Positions 38,332 to 46,676 of a stretch of DNA of 47,764 nucleotides are shown here, piece by piece (the first letter of the stretch is position 1; the number at the start of each line of letters is the position of its first letter). Location: the NCBI GenBank assembly GCA_039908535.1, contig JAMOAW010000010.1:1-47764 (forward strand), in the 5' to 3' direction. The notes under the pieces were generated by a model. That model was not told the origin of the DNA and made no database searches. It saw nothing but the letters and a program-made list of their open reading frames with translations. A program made the translations under genes and the position numbers. The DNA comes from JAMOAW01 sp039908535 (lineage in GTDB: Bacteria; Pseudomonadota; Magnetococcia; Magnetococcales; JADFZT01).

Positions 38332-39942
38332 TTATGCCTTGTTGGATCTTAACTGATTAGGTTTGCGAAATTTTTTTAAAGCGTTCGGGTCATCCATCAG
38401 CCTGCCTGGGGTTTCCGAAGATTCAGGCGCGTCGTTGGATTTTATCTCCTCAATCTCTTTGCGCAAGGCTTGAATTTGAACGGTTACCTCTGGGTTTGGA
38501 TGTTGAATTTTTTCTGTCAAAGTCGACACGCTTTGCCGCAAGGCTTGAATTTGAACGGTTACCTCTGGGTTTGGATGTTGAATTTTTTCTGCCAAAGTCG
38601 ACACGCTTTGCCGCAAGGCAGGGATTTCCAACCGGGTGATCTCCTCTTTCAAGGTGTCTAAACGCTTCTGGACCTCTTGCATGGTCGCAATTTGTCTTTT
38701 CAATTCTGTCAATTCATTCCGCAAGCTTGGTATGTCCGCCTGAAGAGTATTGAGATCATTTTCCCGTGCTTTTTGCTCGGCAAGGTTGGTCAAGCGATTG
38801 TTTAAATCCTCAATCTCCTTGCGTATCTTCGGCAGCCCCATTTTTTCTAATTCGTCGCGTAATGATTCAATTTCTGCCTTGGGGGTGCTGAGTCGTTTTA
38901 AAGAGGTAATGTCATCTTCCATGGCTCTCATGCGGCGTTTGAGAGATTGAATGGATTCGTGGTTTCTGTCCAATTCTCCCCTATTGGGAAGATTTAAAGA
39001 GACTAAAATTTCATCTAAACCGGTCGCATAATGGATGCGCAGTTGATTCATCGCATTGACAAGATGGGCATTGGCGGTTTTATAGCTCTCCTCAAAGGAG
39101 ATTTTGGCATGAGCCTCTTCGGCACATTGCACCCAGAGATCAAAAATTTCCTGGAGGCTTTTAAGAGGTGTCCCACTCTTGCTGATGGCCGATAGCTTTT
39201 TACCCAGGATATCCAAAGAGAGCGAAGACTCTTCTACTTGGACTTTAAGAAAATTTTGTAGGGTCTTTTGATACGTCTCCGTATAACGTTGACCCGTTTC
39301 CATGCGTGCTTGCCATTTTGTCAGCACATCAGGGGCCATAATGGTCAACAATCGTTTCATGTTGGCCCCTAATTGGGATTGATTGCCACTCCACGGGGAG
39401 GATTGGCCAAAATTGGTAAAAACAGCCGTGGCTTGATCGTTAAAAGCAGAATTCCATGGGGCATATAGCCCTTCTATGTGGCCAGCAAGGGCTTGTTTGG
39501 CCTCTTCCAAGTTTTTGCGGAGTGTCTCGGTCCACTCAGCCTGTTGGTGCTCAGAACCAGTTTGCAACTCTTGCATGGTTTTAAAAATTTGTTTGGCCAT
39601 TTCTGGATAGGCCGTCCCCCAGTGGGCAAACTCTTTGAAAATCGTCTGTTCTGGTGAACCGGACCGGGCGGAGGTTAAAAAGCGTTGCCACCAATCCAGC
39701 CCGTTTCTCCAGTCAGGCGAAGACCAAGAAGGGGGGGTCCATCCGCCCATCCCTGAACCCATCCCTGAACCCATCCCCATCTGGTTGGCAAAGGGGTTGG
39801 AAAAAGGAGTGGTAAAGGGGTTGGTTTTTTGTCCACCATCCATATTCTTCATGGCCATGGTTGACCACGTGTTCCAGGCCTGTCGCTGAATTTCGTTCCA
39901 GCCGTTTAACCAGTCCATAGGATTATTACTGTTGTCAGCCAT
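38332..39942 (-). CDS. phaE: Class III PHA synthase subunit PhaE with an expanded coiled-coil C-terminus
   Basis: 536 residues from the ATG at 39942 (AAGGA about seven bases upstream), well above the about 360 typical of PhaE. The N-terminal half (NPMDWLNGWNEIQRQAWNTW, a Gly/Met-rich loop near residue 50, and LSLDILGKKLSAISKSGTPL) is the conserved PhaE part. From about 330 to 515 there is a long heptad-type coiled coil (SIQSLKRRMRAMEDDITSLK, ELTELKRQIATMQEVQKRLD). Two nearly identical 25-residue units (RQSVSTL-EKIQHPNPEVTV) sit there, from a 75-bp tandem duplication at 38463-38612. PhaE activates PhaC. The coiled coil could tether the synthase to granule proteins. Confidence 0.9.
   Translation of the reverse strand: MADNSNNPMDWLNGWNEIQRQAWNTWSTMAMKNMDGGQKTNPFTTPFSNPFANQMGMGSGMGSGMGGWTPPSWSSPDWRNGLDWWQRFLTSARSGSPEQTIFKEFAHWGTAYPEMAKQIFKTMQELQTGSEHQQAEWTETLRKNLEEAKQALAGHIEGLYAPWNSAFNDQATAVFTNFGQSSPWSGNQSQLGANMKRLLTIMAPDVLTKWQARMETGQRYTETYQKTLQNFLKVQVEESSLSLDILGKKLSAISKSGTPLKSLQEIFDLWVQCAEEAHAKISFEESYKTANAHLVNAMNQLRIHYATGLDEILVSLNLPNRGELDRNHESIQSLKRRMRAMEDDITSLKRLSTPKAEIESLRDELEKMGLPKIRKEIEDLNNRLTNLAEQKARENDLNTLQADIPSLRNELTELKRQIATMQEVQKRLDTLKEEITRLEIPALRQSVSTLAEKIQHPNPEVTVQIQALRQSVSTLTEKIQHPNPEVTVQIQALRKEIEEIKSNDAPESSETPGRLMDDPNALKKFRKPNQLRSNKA
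38463..38612. repeat. 75-bp tandem duplication inside phaE
   Basis: Two copies of a 75-bp unit (38463-38537 and 38538-38612) differ at one base that I can see, changing Thr to Ala. They keep the frame and lengthen the coiled coil by 25 residues. The next bases begin a third copy for a few nucleotides only (GCAAGGC). The near identity implies a recent event. Confidence 0.9.
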
Positions 39943-39974
39943 GTCCAATCCTTTCGCAAAAAAATACGCTCAGG

Positions 39975-40003
39975 TAACGTAAACGTCATGTTTACATGCG
40001 TTA
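39975..40003. other. Imperfect hairpin between phaP and phaE
   Basis: GTAAAC and GTTTAC flank a five-base loop, with partial extension of the stem through TAACG and CGTTA. It may be an attenuator or partial terminator after phaP. A run of seven T lies on the minus strand some 15 bases further, but not directly behind the stem, so I cannot call it a terminator with confidence. Confidence 0.35.
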
Positions 40004-40006
40004 TGA

Positions 40007-40357
40007 TTACTTGACTTTGCCCATAGCGAGCATGTCATTCATCTTTTTTTCCACCAATGTTTTGATCTCATCCCGACCACTGGTCAGAAGCTCCATGGTT
40101 TGACGGGCATGATTGATCATCAGTTCGCCCAACTCTTGGGTCAGATCGGCTTGACTACCCACCGCGTCGCGGACATCACGGGCATCTGAGGCTTTGCGAA
40201 TTTGTTTGACACCAGCTTCCATGCAGCTTTGAGCTACGGCCATCTGTTGTTTGGCCAAGTTTTGCATGGTTTTGTCACTGATTTCCTGCATACGAAGCAC
40301 GGAATCAAGGACGTTCTTAGTGACTTCGGCCATTTTCTCAGGAATAATATTTTCCAC
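40007..40357 (-). CDS. phaP: Phasin-family protein (PHA granule-associated)
   Basis: 116 residues starting at GTG 40357, which has AAAGGAG six bases before it. The longer ATG at 40408 lies inside an operator-like palindrome and has no ribosome binding site, so I reject it. The protein is a helical phasin: VTKNVLDSVLRMQEISDKTM, LAKQQMAVAQSCMEAGVKQI, then ELMINHARQTMELLTSGRDE. Phasins coat PHA granules and control their size. It is placed between phaR and phaE, all on the minus strand, and is probably repressed by PhaR through the palindrome upstream. Confidence 0.85.
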   Translation of the reverse strand: MENIIPEKMAEVTKNVLDSVLRMQEISDKTMQNLAKQQMAVAQSCMEAGVKQIRKASDARDVRDAVGSQADLTQELGELMINHARQTMELLTSGRDEIKTLVEKKMNDMLAMGKVK

Positions 40358-40393
40358 TTGCGTCTCCTTTGGGGGTTGGGTTAAACCGTTTTT

Positions 40394-40423
40394 GCTGCAC
40401 TGCAACATTTATTGCATTGCAGC
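40394..40423. promoter_or_regulatory. Candidate PhaR operator upstream of phaP
   Basis: Arms GCTGCACTGCAA and TTGCATTGCAGC are inverted repeats with 11 of 12 bases matching, around a six-base centre (CATTTA). PhaR is known in Paracoccus to bind sites of the CTGC-N-GCAG kind, so this is a strong candidate operator. It lies 37 bases before the phaP start and between phaP and phaR. Confidence 0.75.
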
Positions 40424-40512
40424 ATAAAACGACTCTTAATATTTGTCAACGTTTTTTTTGTTTTAAATGGTATAAAAAAACAAAAAAAATTAAAACATTA
40501 TTTATCAATAAG

Positions 40513-40977
40513 TTACTCTTTATCTGTCTCATTGTTTCTCGAAGGCAGTAAATTTTTTTGCCAATGTTGCCAAAGTTGCAGATTATTTTTAAGTAACGTA
40601 TCAAACAGGCTGATCGGCATGCTGTCGGGGGGCAACTCCAAAAGTTGATCCCGTAGCATAATCTGTTGGTCCGTAAAAAGTTTTAAGCTTTTTTCTAGAT
40701 AACTGCTCAAGGTGTTTTGTAAAGCATCCCCTTGAAAGCGGATAATGTCGGTAAGAAGATCGCTAGAGAGCATGGGACTGCCCTTTTCCTCCTGCTCGTT
40801 AATAATTTGCAGCAGGATAGAGCGGGTAATCACCTCTCCCGTATGGTTATCAATCACCTTGAAGGGAATCGCATCGGTGACCAACTTGCGAATCCCCTCC
40901 AAGGTGATGTAACAACTATCTACCGTGTCATATAAACGACGGTTGGGATATTTTTTGATAATGCGCGGTTCACTCAT
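40513..40977 (-). CDS. phaR: Polyhydroxyalkanoate synthesis repressor PhaR
   Basis: 154 residues. The N-terminal DNA-binding PhaR domain reads RIIKKYPNRRLYDTVDSCYI, then VIDNHTGEVITRSILLQIIN, both highly typical. The C-terminal half is helical (LTDIIRFQGDALQNTLSSYL) and matches the PHA-binding region of PhaR. PhaR represses phasin (and its own gene) until PHB granules titrate it. It is upstream of phaP on the same strand, with the palindrome between them, and follows phaB. Confidence 0.95.
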   Translation of the reverse strand: MSEPRIIKKYPNRRLYDTVDSCYITLEGIRKLVTDAIPFKVIDNHTGEVITRSILLQIINEQEEKGSPMLSSDLLTDIIRFQGDALQNTLSSYLEKSLKLFTDQQIMLRDQLLELPPDSMPISLFDTLLKNNLQLWQHWQKNLLPSRNNETDKE

Positions 40978-41009
40978 GGAATAAACCGGTAAAAAATATG
41001 TACATCTGA

Positions 41010-41753
41010 TCAGCCCATATACTGTCCACCATTGATGTCAATGTTGGCACCCGTAATGAACCCATTTTCATCGGCTGCCAAAAAGCTGACCACTCGAGCA
41101 ATCTCTTCTGGTTTGGCCAAACGTCCAACTGGAATTTGCGCAATGATCTTATTGAGAATATCTTGGGGGATATCCAGCATCATTTTCGTGGCGGTGTATC
41201 CAGGGGAGACGGTGTTGACGGTAATGCCTTTGCTGGCTGTCTCTTGGGCCAAAGCCATGGTAAAACCGTGCATCCCCGCCTTGGCCGCTGAATAATTGGT
41301 TTGACCAAATTGGCCCTTGCGACCATTGATGGAGGAGATGTTGATAATACGGCCAAATTTGCGCTCCAACATACCATCAATGACATTGCGCGTCATGTTG
41401 AATACACTGTTTAAATTGGTATTGATGACCGCAAGCCATTGGGCAGAATCCATTTTTTTTAAGGTGCCATCCCGGGTGATCCCAGCGTTGTTGACCAGAA
41501 TATCAATGGGACCAACCTCTTTTTCAACTTGGGCCACCGTCTCGCGGCAAGAGTCAAACTGGGTGCCGTCCAATTCATAGATGGCGGCTTTCATATTTTC
41601 GGCCAGCCGATCTTTTAGCCACACTTGGGCATGATCGCGTTCCATAGCAATGTATGTCCCAACGACTGTGCACCCTTTATGGGCCAGTTCGCGGCAAATT
41701 TCGGTGCCCATACCGCCCACACCACCCGTGACTAATGCAATTCTATTTCCCAT
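41010..41753 (-). CDS. phaB: Acetoacetyl-CoA reductase PhaB
   Basis: 247 residues, a short-chain dehydrogenase/reductase. The nucleotide-binding motif ALVTGGVGGMGTEICRELAH and the NNAG motif (DILVNNAGITRDGTLKKM) are present. The catalytic Ser/Tyr/Lys lie in INISSINGRKGQFGQTNYSA and AAKAGMHGF, and the PhaB-type stretch NTVSPGYTATKMML follows. It reduces acetoacetyl-CoA to (R)-3-hydroxybutyryl-CoA with NADPH. The ATG at 41753 has AAGGAGA nine bases upstream. It lies between phaA and phaR, with a repeat between phaA and phaB. Confidence 0.93.
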   Translation of the reverse strand: MGNRIALVTGGVGGMGTEICRELAHKGCTVVGTYIAMERDHAQVWLKDRLAENMKAAIYELDGTQFDSCRETVAQVEKEVGPIDILVNNAGITRDGTLKKMDSAQWLAVINTNLNSVFNMTRNVIDGMLERKFGRIINISSINGRKGQFGQTNYSAAKAGMHGFTMALAQETASKGITVNTVSPGYTATKMMLDIPQDILNKIIAQIPVGRLAKPEEIARVVSFLAADENGFITGANIDINGGQYMG

Positions 41754-41797
41754 GTGTACGTCTCCTTGGATTAAGAGATGATAATGCCTCATTATAG

Positions 41798-41953
41798 TGC
41801 TTGAACGAAAAGTAAAGTCAAGACTTTGGGGGGGGCAGAGAACCGCCCCTCAATTCCCCCCCTCTTTTTTTTAGATAATTAAAAAAAAAGAGGGGGGCTG
41901 GGGGATTCCTCCCCCAGGGTTTTGTCTTTTATTTTTTTGCCCGCCGGGCATGA
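41798..41953 (+). repeat. Mosaic repeat: type B left edge joined to type A
   Basis: The first 23 bases (GCTTGAACGAAAAGTAAAGTCA) belong to the type B left part. From AGACTTTGGGG onward the copy is type A with module 1, spacer, module 2 (CTGGGGGATTCCTCCCCCAG) and GCCCGCCGGGC. This is evidence of recombination between the two types. It lies between phaA and phaB. Confidence 0.8.
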
Positions 41954-41962
41954 TGTCTATTT

Positions 41963-43144
41963 TTACGGCCTTTCGACGGTTAATGCAACCCCTTGACCGC
42001 CACCAATACAGAGCGTTGCCAAACCCTTTTTAAGATCACTGCGCACCATTTCGTGGAGTAAGGTGACTAAAATACGGGCCCCCGAGGCTCCAATGGGGTG
42101 GCCTAAAGAAATGGCACCGCCATTGACATTAATGCGACTGGTATCCCATCCCAAAACCTTGTTGACAGCCATAGCTTGGGCTGCAAACGCCTCATTGGCC
42201 TCAATGAGGTCGAGTTGATCCATGGACCAACCGGCCTTCTCTAGACATTTACGCACGGCTGGAATGGGACCAGTGCCCATGATTTTGGGATCTACACCCG
42301 CACTGGCATAAGAGACAATCCGTGCCATGGGGGTGAGTCCCAACTCTTTGGCCCGACTGGCCGAAGTCACAATCACCATGGCCGCGCCATCGTTGACACC
42401 AGAGGCATTACCTGCGGTGACCGTACCGTTTTTATCAAAAGCGGGGCGTAGACCGCTTAAGGCCTCTTCGGTGGTGCCGGCACGGGGAAATTCATCGGTG
42501 TCAAACAGAAGAGGGGGACCTTTGCGCTGTGGAATCTCTATGGGAATAATTTCGGAGTTAAAACGTCCCGCTTTTTGAGCCGCTTCCGTCTTTTGTTGGG
42601 AGCGCGCGGAAAAGGCGTCTTGCTCTTGGCGAGAAAGTTGATATTCACGCGCGACATTTTCCGCTGTAATGCCCATATGATAGTTATTGAAAATATCCCA
42701 AAGGCCGTCGATGATCATGCTGTCTTTCATATTCCAATCGCCCATTTTGGTCCCATTGCGAGAGTTGTCCAAAAGATGGGGAGAACGGCTCATGTTCTCT
42801 TGTCCTCCGGCAATAATCATCCGAGCATCGCCACAACGAATGGCCTGCGCGGCTAAATGGACCGCTTTCAGACCACTACCACACACTTTGTTGATGGTCA
42901 TGGCCGGGGTCTCCACTGGCAATCCTGCCCCTAAACTCGACTGTCTGGCCGGATTTTGGCCAACACCAGCGGTTAATACCTGGCCAAGAATGACCTCATC
43001 AATGTCTCCTGCTTGAATGCCACTGCGTTTTAAAAGTTCGGCAATAACCTTGGCCCCAATGTCACTGGCTGAAAAAGCCGCCAGAGTACCGAGAAATTTT
43101 CCAATGGCGGTACGTCCAGCCGAGACAACAACAACATCTTCCAT
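41963..43144 (-). CDS. phaA: Acetyl-CoA acetyltransferase (beta-ketothiolase) PhaA
   Basis: 393 residues, standard thiolase length. The active-site Cys lies in AMTINKVCGSGLKAVHLAAQ. The His and second Cys are in INVNGGAISLGHPIGASGAR and ATLCIGGGQGVALTVE, and DLIEANEAFAAQAMAV is also canonical. It condenses two acetyl-CoA to acetoacetyl-CoA, the first step of PHB synthesis. The ATG at 43144 has GGAGGG six bases upstream; the open frame continues upstream without meaning. It is the first gene of the pha block in transcription order, and a repeat precedes it. Confidence 0.95.
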   Translation of the reverse strand: MEDVVVVSAGRTAIGKFLGTLAAFSASDIGAKVIAELLKRSGIQAGDIDEVILGQVLTAGVGQNPARQSSLGAGLPVETPAMTINKVCGSGLKAVHLAAQAIRCGDARMIIAGGQENMSRSPHLLDNSRNGTKMGDWNMKDSMIIDGLWDIFNNYHMGITAENVAREYQLSRQEQDAFSARSQQKTEAAQKAGRFNSEIIPIEIPQRKGPPLLFDTDEFPRAGTTEEALSGLRPAFDKNGTVTAGNASGVNDGAAMVIVTSASRAKELGLTPMARIVSYASAGVDPKIMGTGPIPAVRKCLEKAGWSMDQLDLIEANEAFAAQAMAVNKVLGWDTSRINVNGGAISLGHPIGASGARILVTLLHEMVRSDLKKGLATLCIGGGQGVALTVERP

Positions 43145-43183
43145 TCTACCCTCCGCTATATTCGTATAGGTTATGACACTTTT

Positions 43184-43347
43184 AGAACATGATGCCCTTG
43201 CGGGCAAAAAAAATCAAAGGCCAAACCCTGGGGGATGAATCCCCCAGACCCCCTCTTTTTTTTAAGAATTAAAAGAAAAGAGTGGGGGGTATTGGGGGGT
43301 GGTTCTCCGCTCCCCAAGGTCTTGATTTTTAATCCTTCCGATACATA
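43184..43347 (-). repeat. Type A repeat, full reverse copy upstream of phaA
   Basis: GCCCTTGCGGGC, CTGGGGGATGAATCCCCCAG, T-tract, spacer and module 1 with arm mismatches (GGGGGGTGGTTCTCCGCTCCCC). It begins about 40 bases before the phaA start and so lies in the place where the pha promoter would be expected. Confidence 0.8.
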
Positions 43348-43354
43348 CATAAAT

Positions 43355-43548
43355 TTTCCTTGATGGTGCCACTCAAGGAGGCGATCGATTTGGTCTGTGG
43401 TCCGCAAGAAAAAGGCAACATGGACCAACCTCTCTCTTCGGCTGTTTGAAATGGCCACACTACCCCCATGGTTGTCAAGCCATTTTAGTTGCAAAGGGGA
43501 GTGGATTTTGTTCTGGTACAACCTATGCGTCGCAAACTCCTGAGCCAT
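43355..43548 (-). pseudogene. Fragment possibly of a glyoxalase/VOC-type protein
   Basis: The minus strand encodes KWLDNHGGSVAISNSRRERL, followed by VHVAFFLRTTDQIDRLLEWH. The HVAF and following alternating pattern resemble a beta-strand/helix of VOC-superfamily proteins, but only about 65 residues are readable and they run into the repeat. It may be a remnant of a lost gene. The stretch 43549-43741 is AT-rich and shows only a probable cheX promoter region. Confidence 0.25.
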
Positions 43549-43741
43549 TTCTATGGGTTAGGAGTTTATCAGTTAAAAAAAGGAAAGAAAAATTTTTTTA
43601 TCCCCAAGTGCAAAAGTAAGAATGCATTCTTTGTTTTTTTTGTTATTTTTTTCCTATTCAAACAGACGTTTCTGGTTTATTAATAAATTATTGATGAAAA
43701 ATTTTTTTGTTCGATAAACGACATCCAGGGAAAAGAAAACT

Positions 43742-44236
43742 ATGAAAAAAGAATTGACACAAATGATCATCGAATCCGTCCACGAGGTCTTTTTGGCCTT
43801 TCTTTTTCTGGAAGTCAAACCAGGTCCTGCGGTCGTCAAACCAGACGATCAACTTTACAAAGCTCCTGAGTCCGAGACAACCTCTATTGTCAATTTTTCT
43901 GGTGGATTGGCTGGTGGGGTGCATCTGGCCGCCCCGCTGCATGTGGCCTTGGAACTGGCCTCTGCGTTGGCCGATGAAAAATTTGAAACCATGGATCGTA
44001 CCGCCGCCGATGGGTATGGAGAACTGGCCAATATCGTCGCTGGAGGCATACAAACCAAGCTCTCAGGAAAGTTTGGCAATATCAACCTCACCCCACCCAC
44101 GGTGATCTCTGGTACCGACTATAAAATGCAATATAAAAGTAATTTTGACAGCATAAAACAATATTTCAAGTCCGAGGTTGGTATTTTTTATGTGGAATTT
44201 TTCTTCTTCATTGAAGGTTATAAATCATTTAAATAA
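43742..44236 (+). CDS. CheX-like chemotaxis phosphatase
   Basis: 164 residues of CheX/CheC-type fold. The phosphatase signature E-x-x-N is present in DGYGELANIVAGGIQTKLSG (Glu and Asn on the same helix), with a beta-region before it (TSIVNFSGGLAGGVHLAAPL) typical of CheX. CheX dephosphorylates CheY-P, or a related receiver domain, in the cytoplasm. The ATG has GGGAAAAG seven bases upstream. No other chemotaxis gene is in the window, so it acts at a distance. It converges with copA; the two 3' ends overlap by eight bases. Confidence 0.85.
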   Translation: MKKELTQMIIESVHEVFLAFLFLEVKPGPAVVKPDDQLYKAPESETTSIVNFSGGLAGGVHLAAPLHVALELASALADEKFETMDRTAADGYGELANIVAGGIQTKLSGKFGNINLTPPTVISGTDYKMQYKSNFDSIKQYFKSEVGIFYVEFFFFIEGYKSFK

Positions 44237-46676
44237 AACGAAACCTTTTCAGACGTAAGGCATTGGTGACCACCGTCACACTGGATAACCCCATGGCCGC
44301 CGCCGCCACGATGGGCGAGAGTAATATACCAAACAAGGGGAATAAAACTCCGGCTGCCAATGGAATTAAAATGACATTATACGCAAAGGCCCAAAATAAA
44401 TTTTGACGAATATTGCGCATGGTGGCCCTAGAAAGATGAATGGCGCGAAAAACCCCTTTGAGATCCCCAGAGATGAGCGTGATGTCAGAGGCTTCCATGG
44501 CCACATCGGTGCCGGTGCCAATGGCTATGCCGATGTCTGCCAAAGCCAGCGCGGGGGCATCGTTGATGCCATCGCCTACCATGGCGACAATCTTACCCTC
44601 TTTGCGTAATCGCTCAATCTCTTGCCCTTTATGCTCCGGTAACACCTCGGCCAAAACAGTCGTGATGCCCACTTGACCTGCAATGGTCCATGCCGTGCGA
44701 TGGTTGTCTCCTGTTAACATGATCACTTGAATGCCCAAGCGTTTTAAATTGGCCACAACCACCGCGCTTTCGGGTCGAACTGTATCGGCAACGGCCAACA
44801 GTCCAGCCAATTTGCGATTTACCGCCACATACATCACTGTTTGCCCTTTGGATTCCATCTCTTCCACTTGATTTTCCAAATGGTCGATATTTAAATTTTC
44901 TAAAGTCATCAAACGGCGCGTTCCAATAAGGACGTTCCGACCCGAAACAACGGCCCGAATGCCTTGGCCAGGAATGGCCTCAAATTTTTCAGGTGTGAGA
45001 ATCTCCAAGCCACGCTTTTTGGCACCATCTACCACGGCTTTGGCAAGGGGGTGTTCCGAACCCTTTTCTGCCGAGGCCACCCAGGCCAATGTCTCCTGAT
45101 TACCTGTCCAATCCACCAACGCGGGTTGCCCAAGGGTTAATGTGCCAGTCTTGTCAAAGACCACGACATCGACTTTGTGGGCGGTTTCCAAGGCTTCCCC
45201 GCCTCGAATTAAAATACCCATCTCGGCGCCCTTGCCAATACCCACCATAATAGAGGTGGGGGTGGCTAACCCCAAAGCGCAGGGACAGGCAATGATGAGA
45301 ACGGCAATGGCATTGAGTAAACCATAGGTCATGGAGGGTTGCGGGCCAAAAAACCACCAAACGAAAAAGGTCAGTGTGGCAATGCCCATCACCATCGGAA
45401 CAAAAATCGCCGAAATATTGTCCGCCAAGCGAGCAATAGGGGGTTTGGCTCCCTGAGCTTGACGCACCAGTCCAATGATATGGGCCAAGGCGGTTTCTCG
45501 ACCGACGCGTTGGGCCTCAAAATGAAACAGACCGGTTAGGTTGAGGGTACCACCAACCACCAAATCTCCTGGACCCCGACTCACTGGCATCGATTCTCCA
45601 GTCAACATCGACTCATTTAAAATGGCCTCGCCTTGCACAATCACGCCATCTACAGGAACCTTCTCTCCTGGACGGACAACAAGGCGATCACCTATTAAAA
45701 CATCGGCCAAAGAGACGGTCTGTTCCTCTTTGCCGCGCAACACTTGGGCGGTTTTTGGGGTCAGAGCCATGAGGGTGCGAATGGCGTGGGAGGTGCGTCC
45801 CTTGGCGCGTCCTTCCAGATAGCGGCCTACAAGAATCAAAACAATAATCGAGCCAGAAGTATCAAAGTAAACCGCTGCCTTTAGCCCTTGGGCCTGAAAT
45901 AATTCAGGGGCAAATAATACTAAAACAGAATAAATATAAGCAGAAAAGGTACCAACCGATACCAAAGTATGCATGTTCACTGCCCGGCTGCGGGCTTGAA
46001 TCAAGGTGGATTTATGAAAATACCACCCAACCCAAAATTGTACAGGGGTGATAAGCAGCCATTGCCATAGATAAAGGGTGTGTTGAGAATAAGGTGTTAA
46101 AAGATGATTCAGACCCAGCTGATGCCAATGCATCGTTATCAGAGTGGCCACCAAGAGCACGGTACCGACCTGGAGGCGTTTACGAATGAGAGCGATCTCT
46201 TTTTGTTGTTCCTGTTCGGCAAGATCCAGGGGATCAATTTCAGCGTCCAGTCGCTCAAGATCTAAACCAAACTCAAGAAGAGCCGTTCGAAATTGTTCAA
46301 AACCAACGGTTTCAGGGATAAAACGGATAGAAAGTTCGCCGGTCGTAGGGTGAATTTGAACATGACGAACCCCACTGATTTGGCTTAGGCTCCTCTCGAT
46401 CTCTCTGTCGTTGCGAAGCCCTGTTTTTGCTTTTATAGCGTAGGTGACGCTCTGTTCGGCCACCTTAAAGCCTGTTTGGCGAATGGTTTGGATCACTTGT
46501 TCTAAAGTGGCCTGACATCGTACCGTGGCCTGGGCTGTCGCAAGATTGACCGAAGCTTGCTCCATGCCAGGCATTCCCTCTAAGACTTTTTGTAATCGCC
46601 CCGAACAAGAGGCGCACGACATGCCTCTTATGGGTAGCGTCCAAACGCAACTTTCCGTTTTTATACCAACGTTCAT
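44229..46676 (-). CDS. copA: Copper-exporting P1B-type ATPase
   Basis: 815 residues. The N-terminal heavy-metal-associated domain has the CxxC site (GMSCASC, about 20-26). A second HMA-like domain (about 85-150) has lost its CxxC. Transport signature CPC is in IACPCALGLATPTS (about 470). The phosphorylation site is DKTGTL, the ATP-binding HP motif GSEHPLAKAV, and the hinge MVGDGINDAPALA. It exports Cu(I) (possibly Ag(I)) from the cytoplasm to the periplasm using ATP. Its ATG overlaps the TGA of the DsbA-like gene by four bases (ATGA), so both are translationally coupled. The 3' end overlaps cheX. No copper regulator is seen. Confidence 0.92.
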   Translation of the reverse strand: MNVGIKTESCVWTLPIRGMSCASCSGRLQKVLEGMPGMEQASVNLATAQATVRCQATLEQVIQTIRQTGFKVAEQSVTYAIKAKTGLRNDREIERSLSQISGVRHVQIHPTTGELSIRFIPETVGFEQFRTALLEFGLDLERLDAEIDPLDLAEQEQQKEIALIRKRLQVGTVLLVATLITMHWHQLGLNHLLTPYSQHTLYLWQWLLITPVQFWVGWYFHKSTLIQARSRAVNMHTLVSVGTFSAYIYSVLVLFAPELFQAQGLKAAVYFDTSGSIIVLILVGRYLEGRAKGRTSHAIRTLMALTPKTAQVLRGKEEQTVSLADVLIGDRLVVRPGEKVPVDGVIVQGEAILNESMLTGESMPVSRGPGDLVVGGTLNLTGLFHFEAQRVGRETALAHIIGLVRQAQGAKPPIARLADNISAIFVPMVMGIATLTFFVWWFFGPQPSMTYGLLNAIAVLIIACPCALGLATPTSIMVGIGKGAEMGILIRGGEALETAHKVDVVVFDKTGTLTLGQPALVDWTGNQETLAWVASAEKGSEHPLAKAVVDGAKKRGLEILTPEKFEAIPGQGIRAVVSGRNVLIGTRRLMTLENLNIDHLENQVEEMESKGQTVMYVAVNRKLAGLLAVADTVRPESAVVVANLKRLGIQVIMLTGDNHRTAWTIAGQVGITTVLAEVLPEHKGQEIERLRKEGKIVAMVGDGINDAPALALADIGIAIGTGTDVAMEASDITLISGDLKGVFRAIHLSRATMRNIRQNLFWAFAYNVILIPLAAGVLFPLFGILLSPIVAAAAMGLSSVTVVTNALRLKRFRFI

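Noticed and set aside
40358..40408. Longer phasin start at ATG 40408 (MLQCSKNG)
   Set aside because: It has no ribosome binding site and would put the coding sequence inside the palindrome. GTG 40357 has an ideal AAAGGAG spacing.
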